Positions 37,801 to 46,521 are shown, numbered from the stretch's first letter. The stretch is DNA of 64,000 nt from JBAXTE01 sp037130365 (GCA_037130365.1 JBAXTE010000019.1:1-64000), one strand, 5' to 3'. The notes: generated by a model from the sequence alone, not told the origin. Program-made: numbers and translations.

Positions 37801-40800
37801 ATAGTATCCACTTTCGGCGTGTGACGTTGCTCCTGCATAGGTGTTGGAAAAAACGTGACCCACAACTAGGTACCACTCATTCTGACCCAATGCACCTGTA
37901 GACGCACAATCCCAATATGGGTTTCCTGCTTCAGTACCATCAGAAACTTTTCTAACTTCTGAAGGAGAGCCATTCGTGCCAAGATAGAAGGTGCCCCCAG
38001 AAGTTGCGCTTGTACGTCTTACCCATACAGAAACCCTATAAAGTTTCGTATTGTCGATGTTTTTAAAATCACTATTCCAACCACCATCAGCGTTTCCATC
38101 TCCAGATGGTCTGGTTTCCCATATAACAGTAGTATTTCCCCAAGGATCCGTACCATTTATTCTTTGATTATCAGCAGTTTCACCATTTTGAGAAAATCCT
38201 GTTGCACTACCGGAGCCAACAGTCCATGTGTTATAGTCAAGTAATCCTCCATTTAATGTATTTGGAAGTCCAACATTTAATGTGCTTGTGCCACCAGTAC
38301 AAAGGGATGTAGGTGTTGCTGTTGCACCAGTTGGTGTATATGAAAGGCTGTTAACTGAAACAACAGTGCTTGCGCAGGATGTATTGTTACAGGTTCCAGA
38401 TCGGCGGACAAAATAAGTGGTTGTAAATGCTGGTGTTACACTTATGCTAGAACCAGTACCTGCCGATGTGCCACCACATGATGTTGAAAACCATTGATAT
38501 GAAGCTCCAGTTCCATCGGTTCCTCCATTTACTGATAATGTAGTTGATCCACCTGCGCAAATTGTGGTAGTTCCAGAAATTGATGTGGGTGCTGTCGATA
38601 ATGAGTTAACTGTAACTGTTGTATTTGCACAAGTTGTGGTGTTACACGCTCCTCTATTTGCAGTATAATAAGTTGTATTCGTAGTTGGTGATACAGTGAT
38701 TGATGAACCTTCATTTATGACTGGCACATCAGACAAACTAATGTAATCAATATCCATGGTAACACCTGATGCTGTGGCCCAGTCGAAGCGCCACCCAAGA
38801 ATATTTCCACCTGTGGTATAATCTGGATCTGCAGACATGTCAACATTTACTACATGCCATGCCCCATCACTAATTAAAGATCCATATCCAGTTTCACCTC
38901 CAACAGCATAATTATGAAGTGTATTATAGAAAAATATTTCAACACCCGAAGTTGAACCTGCCGTAACCCGATACCGAACATTAATATACTTATACACACT
39001 TGGATTAAAAGAACCTAATCCACTCATATCAATTATAGGGTCGCTTGTTGTGGAAGTAACATTCAAAATTCCTCCAGAAACGGAGTTCACAATTGTGCTC
39101 CCAGTTCCAAATGGTTGATTTGTCCATGGTTGATTATAAATATCAGTTCCACAAGAACCAGTATACCAAACAGTTGTTGCATCTGTTCCAAGAGTACCAC
39201 CAGAGGAGGTTAGTGTTGTTGAACTACCATTACAAATCGTTGAACTACCAGTAATGCTAGTGGGAGCAGTTGATTGTGTTCCAGAAACCGACAATGCAAT
39301 AGTGCTTGAAGTTGCAGTACAACTTCCATAAGAGGTTACACAATAAATATTTACTGGACTAAAACTTCCTGCAAAAGTGCTCAAATTTAAGGTTTGAGAT
39401 GTACCTCCCGAATAGCTAGAATAATTTGGCGCACTTCCTCCACCTGATGTTGCAAGGGCAATACCATTACAATACCATTGATATGATGGTGTGCCACAAA
39501 ACCCTGAAGCTGAAGCTGTATATGAAATGTTTGTAGATGAACAGGCTATTGATGGTCCTGTTATTGAACAGGTAGCATTACAAATTACTGAGATATTTGC
39601 GGTCCAACCAGTAGATGTTCCTGAGCCCTCAGATGTATAAACAAAAGTTAATGCACCTGAGACATCTGTAGAGGTTATAGTTCCTGGACTACCTGTTCCA
39701 CGCCATGACCCAGCAGGACAAGTTGTTGCGTTTGACCCTACAGCTAAACCTGATGAAATTAGAGGGGATGAAGTATTTGGCCCATTATAAATCATCAGAC
39801 CATCATAATTGTTTTCTGTACTAAAAGAGGTAAAGTTCATCACAACTTTATTCCCAGGAATAGACGGATTAAAAGTTGTGGTATATGATTCATTATTATT
39901 ATATTGACAATTTCCACCAGCATCATAAAAAGTTCCTTCACAAACATTATATGAGCCGTTTGTCATAAGATAATATGTCCCACTTGGTGCACAGGACGCC
40001 CATGTCCAATTAAGGGTAGAATTTGAGGTGATATTTACGCTAACATATAAGTCTGAACTTGATGCGGCAATACTTCCTGATCCAGTGTAACCAGTACAAA
40101 TATATCCAGGTCTTGTTCCTGGAGTTGCATAAAAACTAGCACCAGATACATATGTGGTTGAACCATCTACAGGACTTCCAGTGTAAGAATTGCTAATTGA
40201 AACAGAATAAGTTACAGGAGTTGTTAACGACCAATTAAGTGTAAAATTACCCGTTGCAGATAATCCATCTTGAACATACCAAACTGTTTGTGCAGAACCC
40301 GTATTATTATACCACACGTTATGGCTTAATGCATCATTATCCCAACAAGTAATGGTCGTTGAACCAGGACAACTCCCACCATAGCCCATATATTCATACT
40401 CATCATAATCGTTTGAAGATTCCCAAATATCAATTTGAGAGCCATTTGGAACATTAATATAAAACACTCGATCACCATATCCTGTCTTACAAATTGAAAC
40501 ATCATCTGTATAGCCAACAGTGGAGGCTGAATAAGGACTTGAGAGGGTTGTTAAATCCTGAGCATTAGAACAATTATCTCCAACAAAAACGCAAGAAGAT
40601 CCAGAAGTAACTGCGCCTGGTGCTGTCCAGTTTGAAGTAGCTCCTGTTAATGCAAAGTTGGTAAGTGTGCCGTTGTATAAAGAGGAATATGCGTTATTAA
40701 GGGTGGTTACACTTGAATTTGTTGCACCTGAGTATCCTTGATTAAAATGATAATTAGCTACCAAGCCAGTCATTGTAGCTCCTATTTCACAATTCATAAA

Positions 40801-41931
40801 TGCTGAAATTTGGGCTTGAGAGCGTGCTGTACTCCAAATTCTGACTTCGTCTATGTTTCCGTTAAAGCATTCTCCGCCCGTAGAACTATATGCCCCTAAT
40901 GTTAATTTGTTTGTAGAATTATACAAAAGAGGAGTGCCACTAAAAGTACCAGTTGCTCGTTGAGCTCCATTTACATATATGGTATAACCGCTTGGTGTAA
41001 CCACATAAGCAATATGATACCATGTTCCAGGCGTATATGTAAAGCTGGCATCTGCAGAAGTAGTAAGCCACGTTGAACCATTGCCAATATCCCCATGTAT
41101 TAAAGAACCACCAGAAAATTTCATATCAAAAGAGGAATTACTACCTCCTGCACGACTTCCCATAATTGATAATGTACCCGTGTTAGATGGTTTTGCCCAG
41201 CATTCTACAGTAAATGTTCCAGATAATGTGGTTGAATTATTATTTAATATTACAATATCATTTGCTCCATCAAAATTGAGAGATGCAGCTGGAAGTGGTG
41301 TGATACCACCTAGAATTACGTTGGCATAAGAAGTTCCTAAAGTTCCTGTTGGAGGTGCTGCGGGATCTGGATTAGTGCCATCATTATAATAATAAAGACT
41401 TCTTCCTGCTGTTGAAGCAGTCGAATAAAAAAAATCACTTGAAGTATTATAACCAGCAACGTTTTCGTCAACTGCAATTACAAGGTTGCTAGTCCCATTA
41501 TATGCAAAGTCAGAAATGTCTATTGTAATCCAGCCAGACGTAGAGGGACTCGCGAATGTTCCACTGTAGACTTGAGTCATAGAACTAGTTGGTATCCAAT
41601 CTGTTGTTGATGAGAAAGCCGTTTTGGCGGTATGTCCTAAATAAATAGTCCAGTTATTTGAAACATTTAAAGAGGTGCCACTAAAATAAAAGGATAAAGT
41701 TGTAATATTTCCCGAATTACTAATCTCTGACTGAAGATATAAGGTTTGGCTATAAGTGTACCCGTAATATGGATATATAGGGATAAAGGCATTGGAAGTA
41801 CCTGAACCAATAGTTATTTGCCCAAAAGCAGCAAAATTTGAAAAAAAAGCAAGTACAAATAAGAATTTAAGCAGTTTTTTAGATAAACTTTGATTTATTA
41901 AATTTCTAAAATGTTTTTTTTGTTCTGTCAT
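31831..41931 (-). CDS. Giant T9SS-secreted multidomain adhesin-like protein (3366 aa)
   Basis: Predicted surface or secreted T9SS cargo. A signal peptide (LLKFLFVLAFFSNFAAFGQ) is followed by a LamG/concanavalin-like domain (about residues 210-385, LNFDGANDIVIL..NGNIDEVRIWSTARSQ), PPC- and CUB-like domains, and Ig-like segments with the SxCGG pattern. A second LamG-like domain lies at about 1535-1705 (IEMWLKPFDF..LIDEVRVWNVARTQ). Ten tandem 82-residue Ig-like repeats follow (about 1800-2620), then a PPC-like domain (about 2660-2790, NDLCADATVI) and the shared C-terminal module with sorting domain VPNPFKEKISI. LamG domains suggest carbohydrate binding; that is inference. The last ~160 codons are essentially identical to those of the gene at 20764-31197. 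It has a candidate promoter about 300 bp upstream and a strong hairpin directly after the stop. Confidence 0.88.
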   Translation of the reverse strand: MTEQKKHFRNLINQSLSKKLLKFLFVLAFFSNFAAFGQITIGSGTSNAFIPIYPYYGYTYSQTLYLQSEISNSGNITTLSFYFSGTSLNVSNNWTIYLGHTAKTAFSSTTDWIPTSSMTQVYSGTFASPSTSGWITIDISDFAYNGTSNLVIAVDENVAGYNTSSDFFYSTASTAGRSLYYYNDGTNPDPAAPPTGTLGTSYANVILGGITPLPAASLNFDGANDIVILNNNSTTLSGTFTVECWAKPSNTGTLSIMGSRAGGSNSSFDMKFSGGSLIHGDIGNGSTWLTTSADASFTYTPGTWYHIAYVVTPSGYTIYVNGAQRATGTFSGTPLLYNSTNKLTLGAYSSTGGECFNGNIDEVRIWSTARSQAQISAFMNCEIGATMTGLVANYHFNQGYSGATNSSVTTLNNAYSSLYNGTLTNFALTGATSNWTAPGAVTSGSSCVFVGDNCSNAQDLTTLSSPYSASTVGYTDDVSICKTGYGDRVFYINVPNGSQIDIWESSNDYDEYEYMGYGGSCPGSTTITCWDNDALSHNVWYNNTGSAQTVWYVQDGLSATGNFTLNWSLTTPVTYSVSISNSYTGSPVDGSTTYVSGASFYATPGTRPGYICTGYTGSGSIAASSSDLYVSVNITSNSTLNWTWASCAPSGTYYLMTNGSYNVCEGTFYDAGGNCQYNNNESYTTTFNPSIPGNKVVMNFTSFSTENNYDGLMIYNGPNTSSPLISSGLAVGSNATTCPAGSWRGTGSPGTITSTDVSGALTFVYTSEGSGTSTGWTANISVICNATCSITGPSIACSSTNISYTASASGFCGTPSYQWYCNGIALATSGGGSAPNYSSYSGGTSQTLNLSTFAGSFSPVNIYCVTSYGSCTATSSTIALSVSGTQSTAPTSITGSSTICNGSSTTLTSSGGTLGTDATTVWYTGSCGTDIYNQPWTNQPFGTGSTIVNSVSGGILNVTSTTSDPIIDMSGLGSFNPSVYKYINVRYRVTAGSTSGVEIFFYNTLHNYAVGGETGYGSLISDGAWHVVNVDMSADPDYTTGGNILGWRFDWATASGVTMDIDYISLSDVPVINEGSSITVSPTTNTTYYTANRGACNTTTCANTTVTVNSLSTAPTSISGTTTICAGGSTTLSVNGGTDGTGASYQWFSTSCGGTSAGTGSSISVTPAFTTTYFVRRSGTCNNTSCASTVVSVNSLSYTPTGATATPTSLCTGGTSTLNVGLPNTLNGGLLDYNTWTVGSGSATGFSQNGETADNQRINGTDPWGNTTVIWETRPSGDGNADGGWNSDFKNIDNTKLYRVSVWVRRTSATSGGTFYLGTNGSPSEVRKVSDGTEAGNPYWDCASTGALGQNEWYLVVGHVFSNTYAGATSHAESGYYTVSSGKVHENNGCNVGPDVKFAATTTQLRQRAYHFYCSDATTRLQFAYPRIDMCDGTEPTIAQLLKGFDSNDGLGTGASWKWYSGSCGGSVVGTGPTISVSPSSSTSYFVRAEGTCNTTACSSVRISIESPAVPTITPSGSTTICPGSSVNLTASDNVSGNALSFNATGQYVNVGNPSDLKITGNQTIEMWLKPFDFSYRYNPYNKAYAGEGTITQETNGSITYFYGTDGNNGATYQGHGSGVIPLNQWTHVAIVRDLSSMQLRWYINGVLSTSVAASYPAAVAGANDVTIGKGYASTQGYNGLIDEVRVWNVARTQPEIQATMNTTVAPGTSGLKGYWRFDESSGTATSSMGSLTASCSIVGSPSWVASAAPIQTAFSWSPSTGLNTTAAAIVTASPSSTTTYTVTASSPNGCTSTNTVTISLKTNVGITSATAATSPICAASTTTVTANGVVGTNAVVTWWSATGGTGTNLGTGTTKTVGPGTYYARVTGDCGSAVESSVTVASKINVGITSATFAASPICATSTTTVTANGVTGTGAVVTWYTGAGGTGTNLGTGTTKTVGPGTYYARVTGDCGSAVEASVTVASKINVGITSATFAASPICATSTTTVTANGVVGTSAVVTWYTGTGGTGTNLGTSNPLTVGPGTYYARVTGDCGSAVEASVTVASKINVGITSATAATSPICAASTTTVTANGVSGTNAVVTWWSATGGTGTNLGTGTTKTVGPGTYYARVTGDCGSAVESSVTVASKINVGITSATFAASPICATSTTTVTANGVVGTSAVVTWYTGTGGTGTNLGTGTTKTVGPGTYYARVTGDCGSAVEASVTVASKINVGITSATADASPICAASTTTVTANGVSGTNAVVTWWSATGGTGTNLGTGSTKTFGPGTYYARVTGDCGTAVEASVTVASKINVGITSATAATSPICAASTTTVTANGVVGTNAVTTWYTGTGGTGTNLGTGTTKTVGPGTYYARVTGDCGTAVEASVTVASKINVGITSATADASPICAASTTTVTANGVSGTNAVVTWWSATGGTGTNLGTGSTKTFGPGTYYARVTGDCGSAVEASVTVASKINVGITSATAATSPICAASTTTVTANGVTGTNAIVTWWSATGGTGTNLGTGTTKTFGPGTYYARVTGDCGSAVEASVTVASKINVGITSATADASPICAASTTTVTANGVTGTNAVVTWWSATGGTGTNYGTGTSKLVGPGTYYARVTGDCGTAAEASVTVVLNTESTAPTSISATNNSTCGATSKVLSIVGGSLGAGATWNWFTASCGGAPAGTGLSISVNPASTTTYYARAAGTCNTTSCASIIVTVIPAPENDLCADATVISSFPYSSGVKSTNCALNDTPPVGASSSGAHDYNVWYKFTGNGNQVAINTCDDLTNFDTELHVYTGSCGSMTEQISNDEGLDAACSLGKSSLTMCTVNGTVYYISVGSYQLGGATGNYVLNVIDKAITAATILPNSVCGNGTVTLTANVGNNADAVEFSIDGGTSVSATDASVPYQYTTASLTAPQTVSVYVRSRNSESSCVGNWVNSGLANAYSLPTSTIQALCNDNLGRKIEVVGAGGSLTYSTFEQQSPSVSQASNVFAVPFNNTRDFRVIDNRGCTSSWASYVAPSTPSDIATTATSGSCIVRGVGSWWHVTDASNHVILSIDDNTSNLGEITANSYVEPTTSVYKQTYYLKRHFKITSQNTPTSPVTLRLYFTDEELNELITNSKLNQNVADDVNDLSNLKVTRYSGVNEDNIYSNNDTTCGACFTVYTPSTGVDMGANYVQITVPGFSEEWIHGGTNNTSILPIELMTFKPECLGKNAFIRWITASEINNNFFVLERSENGVDYQSIAQIQGAGNSSEILEYSYLDTQKPEGLVYYRLKQVDFNGVIHTYNPVPLSCKNESMALRVVPNPFKEKISIIGSLPNETQIELFNGKGARVYSESKNIVNSTELDLNFLAPGIYLLRLTELNGIVHQFKLVRN
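34065..36527 (-). repeat. Array of ten 246-bp coding repeats
   Basis: Ten tandem copies of the same 82-residue Ig-like unit found in the neighbouring giant gene (INVGITSAT..SPICA.STTTVTANGV..). Units differ mainly at a few positions: TAATSP/TFAASP/TADASP, WYTGTGG/WWSATGG, TVGPG/TFGPG. These variants are shuffled between units and between both genes, as expected from repeated recombination. Confidence 0.9.
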
Positions 41932-42550
41932 TTGGGTGGTTTTTTAATATGGCTTTATGGTGTTTAGTCGCAGTTAATTAACTGGTATTCAATTGTTAAA
42001 TAAAAATATTTGAAATTTTGGGTAGGATTTATTGAGATAAAATTTTGAATTGGATTCACTTTATCTCTTAAATTAAAAATATAGTTTAATGATCCAATAA
42101 AATATTGACTAAATATCAATTGAAAGCAATATCCAATTGACAGTAACAAACTAATAATCAAAAAATAAATAATAAAAAGATTTTCCCTAATTCTTTTCAT
42201 GATAATATAACTACCCCTATTTCGGTTGCAAATATAACTAAATTATTTAACAAACCTAATTAATAAATTTGTTTTTTAAAATTGTTGTAATTGGCTATTA
42301 ATAAAGGTTTTTGCGAATATCTAATTATCGTAAAAAAAAATATTTGAGGGAAGAATGTTGTTAAAATAATAAATAAATAACATAAATACTAAAAATAACA
42401 TCTGAAATTATCAGTATAAGATATTATGCAGTTTTTGTTAATTTTAGCTCAAGCATAAATTTTAAACTAAAGACACCCGATGTTGAATTTTAAAAAAACC
42501 AATGCAAATAACTTCAATGGTTTGTTAATACACTTGGATTTAAACTATGC
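41932..42550. other. Leader, promoter and spacer between adhesin gene and recQ
   Basis: No supported gene. A 78-codon open frame at 41964-42200 (-) has a hydrophobic start but lies in the adhesin leader and reads as low-complexity AT-rich sequence. The promoter candidate is at 42229-42254. The rest, 42260-42550, is AT-rich spacer downstream of recQ with no clear terminator. Confidence 0.5.
42229..42254 (-). promoter_or_regulatory. Candidate promoter of the 3366-residue adhesin gene
   Basis: Minus strand: TTTG (42254-42251), 14-nt spacer, TATATTTG (42236-42229), then CAACCGAAATAGGGGT. Motif, spacing and the G-run just downstream match the element at 31569-31594 upstream of the paralogue. The implied leader is about 290 nt. 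Confidence 0.5.
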
Positions 42551-44401
42551 TTACTTTCTCCGCTTTACTTTTTGATGTATAACGGATGGAATATTGTTTT
42601 TGGTACAATACTCTACAATTGCTTTTAAAATAAGGTGACCATATTTCTCAATTTTGTAGCTTCCAAAACCCGAAATTTCACTCAATTCATTTGGAGTTTG
42701 TGGGTAAAAAGTACATAACTCTATTAGGGTGCTGTCCGAAAATACTACAAAAGGAGGAACACCCTGACTATTCGCAATCTGTAAACGCAATAGACGCAAA
42801 TTGGTGAATAATTGTTTGTCGTAATTTTCCTGACCACTTTGAGTCTTGCTCACTTCGGGACTTTTAACTCTTACAAAGGTAGCTTTTAAATTTCCTTGTA
42901 AAATAAGCATACTCTTTTCGGAAATTTTCAACTTTGGAAACTGCTCTTCCGTTTGAATGATCATCCCTTGTTGAATCATTTGGCGAATAATCTCTTTCCA
43001 GTAAAAATCTGGTTTATCTGAACCTACACCATATGTTTTTATACTTCGCATTTGATCCGAAATTTTCTGAACATTAGCGCCTCTTACAAAATCGGCAATC
43101 ATGCCAATTCCATATCGCTCCTCTAACCGAAGAATTGCCGATAGTACTTTTTGAGCATCCACTGTACCATCATATTCAGATAACGAGGAGAGGCAAATAT
43201 CACAGGAATTACAATTGCCATTGTGTTTTTCGTTAAAGTAATTCATCAGAAATTGCCTTCTGCATGATGAACTTTCAGCAAATGTAGCCATCTTGCTTAG
43301 CTTTCGATGTAATATCGCGTTAACTTCAAGGTCTTCACCACTATCAATCATCATCCGCCACTTCATCACATCGCCTTTTGAGAAAAACAAATATGCTTCT
43401 GCTTTGGCTCCATCCCGCCCAGCTCGTCCAGTTTCTTGATAATAACCTTCAATATTTTTTGGTAAATCGATATGAATAACATAACGCACATTCGACTTAT
43501 CTATTCCCATTCCAAAAGCAATGGTAGCAACCACAATTTTAATATTGTCTTTCGAAAATTCAGTTTGGACATGATTTCGTAAATCTGCATCCATTCCAGC
43601 ATGATAATAGGCCGCTAGATAACCTAATGAGCTTATGTAAGCAGCCATTTTCTCAGTAGATTTTCGCGAAAGACAATAGATAATTCCAGAATTTTGTTCT
43701 TGTTTTCGTAAAAATTCAGGAAGAAAGTTTTTCATTTCTGCCTTAGGTTTTACAAAATAATGGATGTTTTCCCGATCGAATGAAGATCTAAATAATTTAA
43801 AATCTCGAAGTTTGAGTAATTGAGCAATGTCTTGCTGTGTAGTATTATCGGCGCTGGCTGTTAAAGCCATTACTGGGACTTTTGAAAAATGTATTCTCAA
43901 CGAACTCAAATTGAGGTAATCTGGTCTAAAATCATGACCCCAATGCGAAATACAATGTGCTTCGTCGATGGCAAAAAGTGAGACTGTAATCCGTTTTAAA
44001 AACTCAAATAAATAACCAGATTCTTGCAATCGCTCTGGCGAAACGTATAATAATTTTGTTTGATTGTAATAAAGTTGATTGAGGATTGCTTTCTGTTCTT
44101 CAAAAGATTGTGAAGAATTTAAACTTACCGCATTTATTCCATTAGCATTTAAAGCATCCACTTGATCTTTCATCAATGAAATTAATGGAGAAACCACCAC
44201 CGTTAATCCTTCAAAAATTAATGCGGGAATTTGAAAACACAACGATTTGCCTCCACCAGTAGGCATAAGCACTAGCGCATCTTGACCAGCAAGAATTGTG
44301 TCTATTACTTCTTCTTGTCGAACCCGAAAATCATGATATCCAAAATATTTTTTTAATAGCTCTCTCGGGGTGTATTGCATTGATTTGGAAAGGTTTTCCA
44401 T
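42551..44401 (-). CDS. recQ: ATP-dependent DNA helicase RecQ
   Basis: 3'-to-5' superfamily-2 helicase that unwinds recombination and replication intermediates. In 616 residues it shows Walker A (PTGGGKS, ending near residue 53), the DEAH box at 146-149 (AIDEAHCISHWGHDFR), motif VI (QETGRAGRDG) and the RQC zinc-binding cysteines (CRRQFL..CNSCDIC). A C-terminal HRDC domain follows (TNLRLLRLQIANSQGVPPFVVFSD..). The length is normal. Its ATG overlaps the TGA of the upstream lipoprotein gene by one base (TGATG), so the two are translationally coupled. Confidence 0.97.
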   Translation of the reverse strand: MENLSKSMQYTPRELLKKYFGYHDFRVRQEEVIDTILAGQDALVLMPTGGGKSLCFQIPALIFEGLTVVVSPLISLMKDQVDALNANGINAVSLNSSQSFEEQKAILNQLYYNQTKLLYVSPERLQESGYLFEFLKRITVSLFAIDEAHCISHWGHDFRPDYLNLSSLRIHFSKVPVMALTASADNTTQQDIAQLLKLRDFKLFRSSFDRENIHYFVKPKAEMKNFLPEFLRKQEQNSGIIYCLSRKSTEKMAAYISSLGYLAAYYHAGMDADLRNHVQTEFSKDNIKIVVATIAFGMGIDKSNVRYVIHIDLPKNIEGYYQETGRAGRDGAKAEAYLFFSKGDVMKWRMMIDSGEDLEVNAILHRKLSKMATFAESSSCRRQFLMNYFNEKHNGNCNSCDICLSSLSEYDGTVDAQKVLSAILRLEERYGIGMIADFVRGANVQKISDQMRSIKTYGVGSDKPDFYWKEIIRQMIQQGMIIQTEEQFPKLKISEKSMLILQGNLKATFVRVKSPEVSKTQSGQENYDKQLFTNLRLLRLQIANSQGVPPFVVFSDSTLIELCTFYPQTPNELSEISGFGSYKIEKYGHLILKAIVEYCTKNNIPSVIHQKVKRRK

Positions 44402-44913
44402 CAGTGTTTTTTGATAATTAATTCTGGGGAGGTAATTTTGTTGCTTAAATGTAATGCCCGATCACAAATTTGACAATCAAATTTTATGGTATCATACGTA
44501 GATGCAAAATTATTGATGGGCACTTGAATAGAAATAGTTCCTTTTAATGGCTGTTCTCCATTCGATGTATTTAATATTGGAATACGAGCGTTAAAGGTCT
44601 CAAAAAGAGTGGGTTTTACAAATATGCCATGTTGTTTTTCGTAATAATTGATAAAAAAATTATAATAATAAATAGAGGTTGTGTCAAATGGCGGATTTAC
44701 GTCTGTTTCGCTTAATCCAATATCTCCATCACCATCGGTGAAGTTGAGAATTAACATTCCATAATTGTCAACATTGGTTCCGCTAGATATTTTGTAGATG
44801 TTGTTAAATGAAATATTTGGCTCAATTGGATATTCTTCCGTCTTTTTGCACGATGAAATAATCAACATTATGCCTGCCAAAACGAAAAAAAATGTAAAAA
44901 ATTGAGCTCGCAT
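44401..44913 (-). CDS. Lipoprotein upstream of recQ
   Basis: A 170-residue lipoprotein with Cys22 (..LIISSCKK). The mature part has an acidic, calcium-loop-like LNFTDGDGDIGLSETDVNPP segment and ends with an Ig-like strand region with CQICDR. Proteins of this type are frequent in Bacteroidota and have no defined function. It is first in a two-gene unit with recQ (one-base stop/start overlap). It is divergent from the LuxE-family gene with 56 bp between them. On the minus strand TACTTTTG (44962-44955) is a plausible -7 element. Confidence 0.7.
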   Translation of the reverse strand: MRAQFFTFFFVLAGIMLIISSCKKTEEYPIEPNISFNNIYKISSGTNVDNYGMLILNFTDGDGDIGLSETDVNPPFDTTSIYYYNFFINYYEKQHGIFVKPTLFETFNARIPILNTSNGEQPLKGTISIQVPINNFASTYDTIKFDCQICDRALHLSNKITSPELIIKKH

Positions 44914-44933
44914 AACTTAACCCCTTATCTTTG
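44902..44933 (+). promoter_or_regulatory. Promoter of the LuxE-family gene
   Basis: TTG at 44902-44904, a 21-nt spacer, and TATCTTTG at 44926-44933 match the Bacteroidota -33/-7 pattern. The start codon is at 44970, giving a leader of about 30 nt. The upstream half lies inside the 5' end of the divergent lipoprotein gene. Confidence 0.6.
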
Positions 44934-44969
44934 TTGAAAATTATATTTACTAGACAAAAGTAATTTAAA

Positions 44970-45965
44970 ATGACCAATTTTGTCTCAACTTTTTCAAAAA
45001 ATATTTTCAATATAAATTCAAACGATGAATTTGAAGAGAAAGCATTGTCGCTTTTTTGGTTTCAATATAATCAATGTGCTGTATATCATAAGTTTGTAGA
45101 CTGCTTGTCTGTTGATGTCGACAATATTAACTCAATTGAAAAAATTCCATTTTTGCCGATTCAGTTTTTCAAACAACATTTGGTGATTTCATCAAATAAA
45201 AATCCAAAATTATGTTTTGAAAGCAGTGCTACCACTGGAAGCATTGTGTCCAAACATTATGTGTGTAACCCAGATGTTTATATTGAAAGCTTTAGCCGAA
45301 GTTTTGAATTGAGTTTTGGATTGCCTTCAGAATTTGTGATTTTAGCCTTACTTCCATCATATTTAGAGCGCAAAGGATCTTCGTTAGTTTATATGGTTGA
45401 TTGTTTAATTAAGGATTCAAAAAGAGAAGAATCCGGATTTTTTCTGCATAATTTCGAGGAACTTTATCATACGTTATCGTTGCTATCTGCTCGCAAACAG
45501 AAAACAATTTTGTTTGGAGTTACCTATGCTCTGCTCGATTTTATTGAAAACTTCAAACTTGATTTTCCAGAACTTACAGTAATTGAAACTGGAGGAATGA
45601 AAGGGCGCAAAGAAGAAATTACTCGCCAGCAACTTCATAAAATATTATGCAGTGGTTTTGGTGTGAAGAACGTATATTCGGAATATGGTATGACAGAACT
45701 TCTTTCTCAAGCATATACACTTGGGAATATGAACTTTATTTGTCCACCATGGATGAAAGTTTTGCTTAGAGAACCCAATGATCCGTTGTCTATCCATGCC
45801 AATGGAAAAAATGGGGGATTAAACATTATCGACCTTGCAAATATCGAAAGTTGTGCTTTTATTGCAACTCAAGATTTAGGAACAGTTCACCCGGATGGCT
45901 CATTCGAAGTCTTAGGAAGATTTGATTATAGCGATATCAGAGGTTGTAATTTGATGGCAATTTAA
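44970..45965 (+). CDS. LuxE-family acyl-protein synthetase / acyl transferase
   Basis: The 331-residue protein belongs by sequence character to the LuxE acyl-protein synthetase family, related to adenylate-forming enzymes. The middle has the phosphate-loop-like FESSATTGSIVSKHYV; later there are VIETGGMKGRKEEITRQQLHKIL and NVYSEYGMTELLSQAY, which resemble the adenylation A5 region, and the C-terminal TQDLGTVHPDGSFEVLGRFDYSDIRGCNLM. LuxE activates a fatty acid for reduction in bioluminescence. No lux genes are near, so a role in some acyl activation is all that can be inferred. It is a stand-alone gene with its own promoter. Confidence 0.75.
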   Translation: MTNFVSTFSKNIFNINSNDEFEEKALSLFWFQYNQCAVYHKFVDCLSVDVDNINSIEKIPFLPIQFFKQHLVISSNKNPKLCFESSATTGSIVSKHYVCNPDVYIESFSRSFELSFGLPSEFVILALLPSYLERKGSSLVYMVDCLIKDSKREESGFFLHNFEELYHTLSLLSARKQKTILFGVTYALLDFIENFKLDFPELTVIETGGMKGRKEEITRQQLHKILCSGFGVKNVYSEYGMTELLSQAYTLGNMNFICPPWMKVLLREPNDPLSIHANGKNGGLNIIDLANIESCAFIATQDLGTVHPDGSFEVLGRFDYSDIRGCNLMAI

Positions 45966-46521
45966 AGGTCGCCTTAAAAAATTGGGGGAGAAGAACCTTT
46001 AATAAATCAAACAACTTTTCCCAAACTCAAAAATTTTGATGAGGTACTTTCCAAGTCTACCGGGGTGATTTTAAAAAATCCGAGAATTGCCTTGTCAGAA
46101 TTGAGGAATGATATTCTTTGCAAGTCTATTCTTGTGAGGGCTGAACCGCCTTGAGTAAAAAAGCGTGAAGAAAAGTTATTATGAAAAATGTTTAGAATGG
46201 AAAAGATATTTCTATTTGTAATTATTTTATGCTTTTTGGACCGACGGAGCGTAGTTATAAAAAGCAATAAGGATTACAAAATATTAGCAATACAGCAGGG
46301 GCATTTATGTCCAAATTTAAAGCATTACACAAAGCAATCATTCCATCATCAAAGAAATAAGCTTTCAATTTGCCTACGCTGCTAAAGTATTGCTTTTATT
46401 TTGAAATCTTTGAAAAAAGTTTTACATACGCTCCATCTTGATTTTTGCATACTTTTTATCAAGAAAAAGTATGAATGAGAAGTCTTAAATTCATGAGCAT
46501 TTCAGGAAGAATTCATCGAAT
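45966..46521. other. 556-bp region with possible gene remnant
   Basis: No intact gene. A start-less open frame on the plus strand (45978-46154) encodes 58 residues of ordinary protein-like composition (..FPKLKNFDEVLSKSTGVI..) ending in TGA, which could be the remnant of a coding sequence or chance. Further right are AT-rich sequence and the hairpin at 46448-46473. I do not recognise the remnant. Confidence 0.3.
46448..46473 (-). terminator. Hairpin downstream of the barrel gene
   Basis: Perfect 10-bp arms CATACTTTTT / AAAAAGTATG with a 6-nt loop ATCAAG, 48 bp beyond the minus-strand stop at 46522. Confidence 0.5.

Noticed and set aside
41964..42200. 78-codon open frame with a hydrophobic N-terminus upstream of the 3366-residue gene
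   Set aside because: Sits between promoter candidate and start of the adhesin gene; the composition matches random AT-rich DNA. A leader peptide cannot be excluded but is unsupported.
46188..46385. 65-codon plus-strand open frame
   Set aside because: Composition and lack of a recognisable domain suggest chance; partly overlaps AT-rich spacer.
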